DNA from: Desulfobulbaceae bacterium
GTDB taxonomy: Bacteria; Desulfobacterota; Desulfobulbia; Desulfobulbales; Desulfocapsaceae
Assembly: GCA_026988015.1 (NCBI GenBank)
Contig: JALSMA010000034.1
Location: forward strand, 42,845 to 106,844
Direction: 5' to 3'
Length of the DNA: 64,000 nucleotides
In this document: positions 60,701 through 64,000 of the stretch, piece after piece
How the letters are laid out: each line of letters opens with the position of its first letter
Position numbering within the stretch: position 1 is the stretch's first letter
Position numbers and translations under genes: made by a program
The notes under the pieces: generated by a model
The model's database searches: none
What the model was told of the DNA's origin: nothing
What the model saw: only the letters and a program-made list of their open reading frames with translations

Positions 60701-61247
60701 ATTCACCGCTGAAAAAGAGGTAGTTGAGGTAGTTTGTAGAATAACGCATGGCAGTAACCGGGTCAGCATTTGGGGCTCCAAATTCCGCCAGGGCGTTACT
60801 GAGGCTCTCCACAGGCATGGCAATGGTTTTACCGTTAAAAGTCCAGAGTACATCATCTCCGCTTGGTAGACCTTGAATCATGTTACTGGTGTCCATCTCC
60901 ATGACGTTTGCAGAGGTAATTTCAAAAGGTGCGAGATAGTAGTCGGTTCCTGAGCCATTACCCTGTGAGTAAATTCCATAGCCGTGCTCTTTAAAAAATC
61001 CCGTACCGGTGCCCGGGTTATCAATAGCCTCCACTGAATGGTCTGCAGGAGTCCAGTCTGTTGTATTATCAAACTCAGTAATCCAACGGGCCTCCTCCAT
61101 GTCTCCACTGTTGTCAATATAAAGAACTATACTGGGGGGAACTTCGTTGTTGGTGGGAAAAAAAATACAGGTATCATCACTTTGGGCAGGAATGACTGTT
61201 GCCGTAATAAAAAGGAGAATAAAAGTGAATCGGGAAAGGTAATTCAT
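57705..61247 (-). CDS. Type IV pilus tip adhesin PilY1-like protein
   Basis: A 1180-aa exported protein. Signal peptide (FILLFITATVIPAQS), an N-terminal von Willebrand A-like region (IVLYIDNSGDMEEARW; the MIDAS DxSxS is altered to DNSGD), and a C-terminal beta-propeller like that of PilY1 (about 700-1180; MIFFGSNDGMLHAVQD, WSFIPPNQLSRL, ILVCGERKGSSSYFALDI, FMGTGDREDP). Calcium-type acidic loops occur at about 347 (DDDGDGEIDEEDE) and about 772 (DDDGDGFIDADGDDDNDGIP). It is the last gene of the pilus minor-subunit operon and presumably sits at the pilus tip. Confidence 0.9.
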   Translation of the reverse strand: MNYLSRFTFILLFITATVIPAQSDDTCIFFPTNNEVPPSIVLYIDNSGDMEEARWITEFDNTTDWTPADHSVEAIDNPGTGTGFFKEHGYGIYSQGNGSGTDYYLAPFEITSANVMEMDTSNMIQGLPSGDDVLWTFNGKTIAMPVESLSNALAEFGAPNADPVTAMRYSTNYLNYLFFSGEYTGDGSDLIGENRFYSAKKALAKVILETENKAMFSLWYHTNDDGATQNKPLGFALSENSDGTFSYDPDFLNSLNGMQTYDFSPLAEGLAEVAGYYNSANSHGENYDCAQSFIIMISSGMSSQDVGDATGSLTAAQYEPDSLEDYDGDHSEIGEGWILEDNSKNNIDDDGDGEIDEEDEKVYYEIPIGYNGSSYLDDIAYYIYNNDVGYADGYQNIITYTIGFMGDHISNLFLINTSNNGNGFTNLYNTADDNYGKYHYDASTEEKLVDALTAAINSILERTTVFAAPVVPITRTTSGDRIYMSFFTPRSGNFWEGNVVKFGLDESNNIVDPDGNVVTEENGALKDDAVPFWATIDWARDSSTSNPAPNGILYSDRPIYTYLGTDTNLTAPVNRFTVDNITDELLGLPVDYTAEQVIDYIRGADILDEDDDGVLTENRAVITGDVLHSEPAVYEFIHTEGTLTLTGTSGSFTTNELVVGNKGGRAYVTTSAGTTLTYERLLSPFTRGETITGAESGATGTLESLSDPTMIFFGSNDGMLHAVQDTNGAASWSFIPPNQLSRLKDIIEGDEHAYFVDGSPRIYLMDDDGDGFIDADGDDDNDGIPDSDADKVILVCGERKGSSSYFALDITSPHNPVYLWRISPVNDTTFAEPIIYSNLGESWSEPRFGKVKRNDTDTEGIDAMIIGGGFSDDNSAGTSLYIVDILTADILREFSLGLDYSFASAVNALDINDNGLIDKFYIGDLGGNMYRVGYFTEPDLTPLIFPNTDENISRWKAELIFTANDDISITDRKFYYPPSVTLEIGYDLIFMGTGDREDPCDPTTSDGVFVVKDTHESLGYLTIADLVNITDPADPDYSVPDLSGEDLGWYYLLADGEKVLAKGIVFSEVYYFTTFTPNDDPCLPGGIAKLYAMDYDTGLANEAFFDNLGTDGPSVIIGGGIPSRPVLVINDNPEDTKLFISVGSTNDDPNSDSQGAGIISTDPGENTTFSYIWWRDWVEP

Positions 61248-61267
61248 GGTTTTATCCTTAAGAAAGG

Positions 61268-61780
61268 TTACAGGCCAACACGGTAAAATCCCGCCTCAAC
61301 ACTCTTTTTTGAATCCGCATTGATATCTCTGCCGTTACAGGTCATTTTATAAACATGGGCCTTCAATTCACCAGCTTCATTGCCGGATCCCCGGAGGTAT
61401 CTTGCCGATGAATCAACATATACGACTTCACCCTGAAGCTGTTCGCTCTGAGAACCAGGAATAAACAGCCAGGCTGTGGCATCAGCTGGATCAGGAAAGG
61501 TTATGCCGTTTCCGGGTTCAGAGATAATGTTGGTGGAATCGTAAAGCTCACTGCTTGCTTCAACGTATGATCGTCCTGCTTCTGCTGCATAGAAAGCACT
61601 CTTGCGGGCTCTGTCGTTAGCACTAATCTGCAGTTCGTGGATGGTGGTGGTGGTTGCACCGAGACCGAGGATTGTAAGAAGAACCATGAACATCAGAGAG
61701 ACGATGAGTGCATAGCCCTCCTCAGAATTGCAGATATTTCGATTCTCTGTCTGATGGAGCGGTGTCATTGGCGTATCCAT
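61268..61780 (-). CDS. Minor pilin assembly protein PilX-like
   Basis: A 170-aa protein with the PilX_N pattern EEGYALIVSLMFMVLLTILGLGATTTTIHELQISANDR and RKSAFYAAEAGRSYVEASS. It has a single N-terminal membrane helix. In pilus systems PilX is part of the minor-pilin priming complex with PilV, PilW and PilY1. The start overlaps the pilV stop by one base (61780). Confidence 0.87.
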   Translation of the reverse strand: MDTPMTPLHQTENRNICNSEEGYALIVSLMFMVLLTILGLGATTTTIHELQISANDRARKSAFYAAEAGRSYVEASSELYDSTNIISEPGNGITFPDPADATAWLFIPGSQSEQLQGEVVYVDSSARYLRGSGNEAGELKAHVYKMTCNGRDINADSKKSVEAGFYRVGL

Positions 61781-62181
61781 TATATATTCTTTCCCTTAAT
61801 ACAGGACACCTGATAGCTGTGCCTGCCACCATGGATAAGAGAATTTACCGAAATAGTGACACTTTTACTGCCAACCAGTGGGGTGTCTGTCGAGACCACC
61901 CAGCTGATATCATAAAGTTCCCGGTTAAAAGGACCGTGGCTGCCATCAGCAAGGTCTGGATGTTCGTAATCCAGTGCCAAAAGGTACTCTACCTGATCAG
62001 TCCCCCAGGTGGATGCACTGGTGATGGCGTTCCCTTTGTTGTTTCGCTGAATATTAGTGACCTGCAGGCTATACAGGCCAAAAATACTGATGGTTAAAAT
62101 AGCCATGGCAATAAGGACCTCTATGAGGCTGAAGCCGTCATTTCTACAAGGGGCTGGATGTCGATTGTTCATGGTTCTCAT
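61780..62181 (-). CDS. Minor pilin PilV-like
   Basis: A 133-aa prepilin: cleavage site NDGFSLIEVLIAMAILTISIFGLYSLQ, with Gly before Phe and Glu at position 5 of the mature helix. The rest is a short pilin globular domain. It overlaps the pilW stop (62178-62181, ATGA) and the pilX start. Confidence 0.87.
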   Translation of the reverse strand: MRTMNNRHPAPCRNDGFSLIEVLIAMAILTISIFGLYSLQVTNIQRNNKGNAITSASTWGTDQVEYLLALDYEHPDLADGSHGPFNRELYDISWVVSTDTPLVGSKSVTISVNSLIHGGRHSYQVSCIKGKNI

Positions 62182-63002
62182 GTGTTGCGGCAGAGTATGG
62201 TTGTGGCAAGGAGCCGGTGCCTTGCGTCATCTACAGGTTGCACATGTCTGTCTCCAACCACATACGTTTCTGCACCGTCAAGTTTCACGTTGGTCATTTT
62301 TGTCCGGGCAAGAATCCATACCTTAACAGCCCGAATAGATGTCATGGGAACGGTATAGCCGAGGCTGGCTCCTCCTTCCACGTCATCCAGGGTGATCAGG
62401 CCGTCAGGGGTTGTCGGATCTCCGGGACTGGAGGTATCCAAGGTAGTATCCAGGGTACCATTTCCGTCGGAATCTATGGCCCAAACGGTCTGGCCGGCTA
62501 AGGTGTCAAGGACGCCATCACCATCATCGTCAAATGCATAGGCAAAGGCCATGGAGTTGATGGATTCGGCAACCAGGTCAAAACCGCCTCCATCGTCCCG
62601 TCCGAGATCAAGAATGCCGTCCTGCTCGTTTACCGGATTCACCGGTGCATCGAAAAGGTCGTAGGTGATGGTTTCACCGGCATCAAGCAGGCCATTGCCG
62701 TTTTTGTCAATGGTGAAGGTCAGCGTGTTTTGACTGATATTGACTATGCCGAATGACCCGGTGTTTTCAGGGTCGTAGCCTGCAAGCATTATTTCGCGGG
62801 CTAAAACGGCCATGGCAGCTCTGATGTTCTGCTGCATCTCGACGACCTGGCCTTGGGTTGTGTAGATTCTCTGCTGACTGATAAAACTGGTATACAGAAC
62901 AGCACCGATTATGGTGGTGAGTACCATGGCCACCATGAGTTCAACCAGTGTGAATCCGCTCCTGGAGAGGGGGGAATAAACTGGGTTTTCTTTTTCTTTC
63001 AT
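62178..63002 (-). CDS. Minor pilin PilW-like with calcium-type loops
   Basis: A 274-aa prepilin from the ATG at 63000-63002 (MKEKENPVYSPLS). The frame extends to 63203 inside the upstream gene and is not used. Prepilin site RSGFTLVELMVAMVLTTIIGAVLYTSF. In the globular part, three acidic loops of DxDxDG type occur (DKNGNGLLDAGE about 100, DDDGDGVLD about 157, DSDGNGTLD about 178), unusual for a minor pilin. C-terminal region has MTSIRAVKVWILARTKM. Confidence 0.87.
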   Translation of the reverse strand: MKEKENPVYSPLSRSGFTLVELMVAMVLTTIIGAVLYTSFISQQRIYTTQGQVVEMQQNIRAAMAVLAREIMLAGYDPENTGSFGIVNISQNTLTFTIDKNGNGLLDAGETITYDLFDAPVNPVNEQDGILDLGRDDGGGFDLVAESINSMAFAYAFDDDGDGVLDTLAGQTVWAIDSDGNGTLDTTLDTSSPGDPTTPDGLITLDDVEGGASLGYTVPMTSIRAVKVWILARTKMTNVKLDGAETYVVGDRHVQPVDDARHRLLATTILCRNT

Positions 63003-63015
63003 ACTGTTTTCCTGT

Positions 63016-63555
63016 TTATTGCCAGGTTGCGCCAGACCATATGTGCATGGTAATGCCGCCTGCTGGAGATAACTGAACTCGGTAAAAGCGGCTGTTTTTG
63101 GCGTTTGAAATATAGATATTTCCAGGCAGGCAGGTACCGTCTGCCCTGAATACCATGAGGGCAGTTGACGCTGACCCGCCCGGCTCCTCGAAAATGATGT
63201 CACCGGGTTTTGTGCTGAAGTCCACGGAGAATGTCATGGTTTCGTTTCCATCGTTCCAGGTACCATCACCGCCGTCACTGGAGTAGAAATCACAGCTTTT
63301 TTGGCCGGCTGTATTAGTAATTTTTACGGCCCAGTCCTCATTGTTTTTAATTGCCTTCATTCGGGCCTTCTGGATGCTTGAGTAGACCTCCTTGACGGTT
63401 ACCTGCAGTTGATAGTTTTGTCGCCAGTTAAGGAAAAAGGGGATGGCTATGGCGCTGCAAATTCCAACAATGGCTATGACCACTACGGTTTCAATCAGGG
63501 AAAAACCAGTTTCCGACCATTGGGTCTGTGGCTGTTTTGTCAGAGAATTATCCAT
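63016..63555 (-). CDS. FimT/GspH-type minor pilin
   Basis: A 179-aa prepilin with cleavage site ETGFSLIETVVVIAIVGICSAIAIPFFLNW, and C-terminal GspH/FimT fold (VFRADGTCLPGNIYISN). I choose the ATG at 63553-63555 (MDNSLTKQPQ); a TTG at 63622-63624 with AAGGA upstream would add 23 residues and cannot be excluded. First gene of the minor-pilin operon fimT-pilW-pilV-pilX-pilY1. Confidence 0.85.
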   Translation of the reverse strand: MDNSLTKQPQTQWSETGFSLIETVVVIAIVGICSAIAIPFFLNWRQNYQLQVTVKEVYSSIQKARMKAIKNNEDWAVKITNTAGQKSCDFYSSDGGDGTWNDGNETMTFSVDFSTKPGDIIFEEPGGSASTALMVFRADGTCLPGNIYISNAKNSRFYRVQLSPAGGITMHIWSGATWQ

Positions 63556-64000
63556 GCCAGCAGCCCCCTGCTGGAGATGACTGTCTGTGAGGCGGCAAGC
63601 TTTGTGGGTAGCCAGTGTCGTCAACGAAGTGATCCTTTTTCGGTATGATTGTAAAGTAGCGGAAAATTTAACATCTAATTACCACATTAATATACAGATG
63701 CTGATGCTTTGTGGATAGTAGGGAAATCCTGAAAATGATGGGGGGAAACCTGAAAAACAGCGTGATCTACTGAAAGTAAAGCGCGGGTACCGGATGTCTC
63801 GCTCTGGAGTTATCTCCACCAGGCACTTAGGGATTGAGATGTGGACACCTTGCTGGTATGTACCATGTTTTTACACTGCTGTCCCAACGTTCTTTATGGC
63901 AGACAGCGTAACTTATTAATTTATTAAACTATTGACGACAAAATGCCTGTTTTCGACTTGAAATTAGACTATCCTCAAAATTTACCAAATTTTGAGCGAG
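63556..64000. other. Intergenic region at window end
   Basis: About 445 bp with no gene seen (or about 375 bp if fimT starts at the TTG at 63622-63624). It should contain the promoter of the pilus operon; no sigma-54 site matching the consensus was found. A strong inverted repeat lies at 63974-63996. Confidence 0.4.
63974..63996. promoter_or_regulatory. Perfect 10-bp inverted repeat
   Basis: CTCAAAATTT-ACC-AAATTTTGAG. AT-rich dyad with 3-base centre; could be an operator or a transcript hairpin of the neighbouring gene outside the window. Confidence 0.5.

Noticed and set aside
1..64000. tRNA, rRNA, prophage or transposase genes
   Set aside because: No cloverleaf, rRNA-like or transposase sequence was recognised by eye; small RNA genes without strong motifs could be missed.

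Overview
The window is chromosomal DNA from a strictly anaerobic, probably sulfate-reducing or sulfur-cycling member of the Desulfobacterota, most likely a Desulfobulbales relative. The pointers are a periplasmic-type cobaltochelatase CbiK under a cobalamin riboswitch, corrinoid/methyl-THF genes of Wood-Ljungdahl type, nif genes, class II DAHP synthase, abundant two-component systems and dispersed TCGTAAAA-type intergenic repeats. No rRNA, tRNA, CRISPR, prophage or insertion sequence was recognised.

Layout. 1-5.7 kb (minus): urea ABC transporter urtABCDE, with urtE running off the left edge. 5.6-10.3 kb: a divergent nitrogen-control region (sigma-54 promoters facing both ways and a NifA-type site) and nifE-nifN-nifB, which build the nitrogenase cofactor. 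10.4-16 kb: two small lipoproteins, an adenylate cyclase, an EI24-like membrane protein, radA and a PepSY-TM protein. 16.1-17.4 kb: promoter, cobalamin riboswitch and terminator ahead of exported cbiK. 17.7-24.3 kb: a membrane protein, a 1047-residue fusion of radical SAM, ArsM-like methyltransferase and DUF5714 domains, and a hybrid kinase with a fused NMT1/THI5-type binding domain.

24.6-28.8 kb: an unusual regulatory locus with a TPR lipoprotein, an ECF sigma factor, a membrane-anchored TPR protein in the anti-sigma position that is a paralogue of the lipoprotein, an exported protein with a DDDHGG repeat tail, and a 37-residue membrane peptide. 28.8-33.4 kb: RNase HI, DUF533 protein, GYF-AIM24 protein, rsmE and a receiver-only regulator, separated by inverted-repeat elements. 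33.6-40.2 kb: a giant propeller/kinase/receiver/AraC hybrid regulator, a secretin-like exported protein, a PilZ protein and prmA. 40.5-45.5 kb: a RACo-like corrinoid activator, an AcsE-like methyltransferase, an HsdR_N-like protein and class II DAHP synthase.

45.7-57.7 kb: a rhodanese, a Cys-rich protein, an amidohydrolase, a polar amino-acid ABC transporter without its ATPase, an OleA-like thiolase followed by tightly packed AMMECR1/YkgJ/NUDIX/DEAD-box genes, then a CHASE4 kinase and NarL-type regulator pair. 57.7-63.6 kb (minus): a type IV pilus minor-pilin and tip operon (fimT/gspH, pilW, pilV, pilX, pilY1).

The two most promising loci are the radical SAM/ArsM-like/DUF5714 fusion, which keeps the three cysteines expected of As(III) methyltransferases, and the ECF sigma locus with duplicated TPR modules. 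All names rest on reading motifs by eye; no database search was run.
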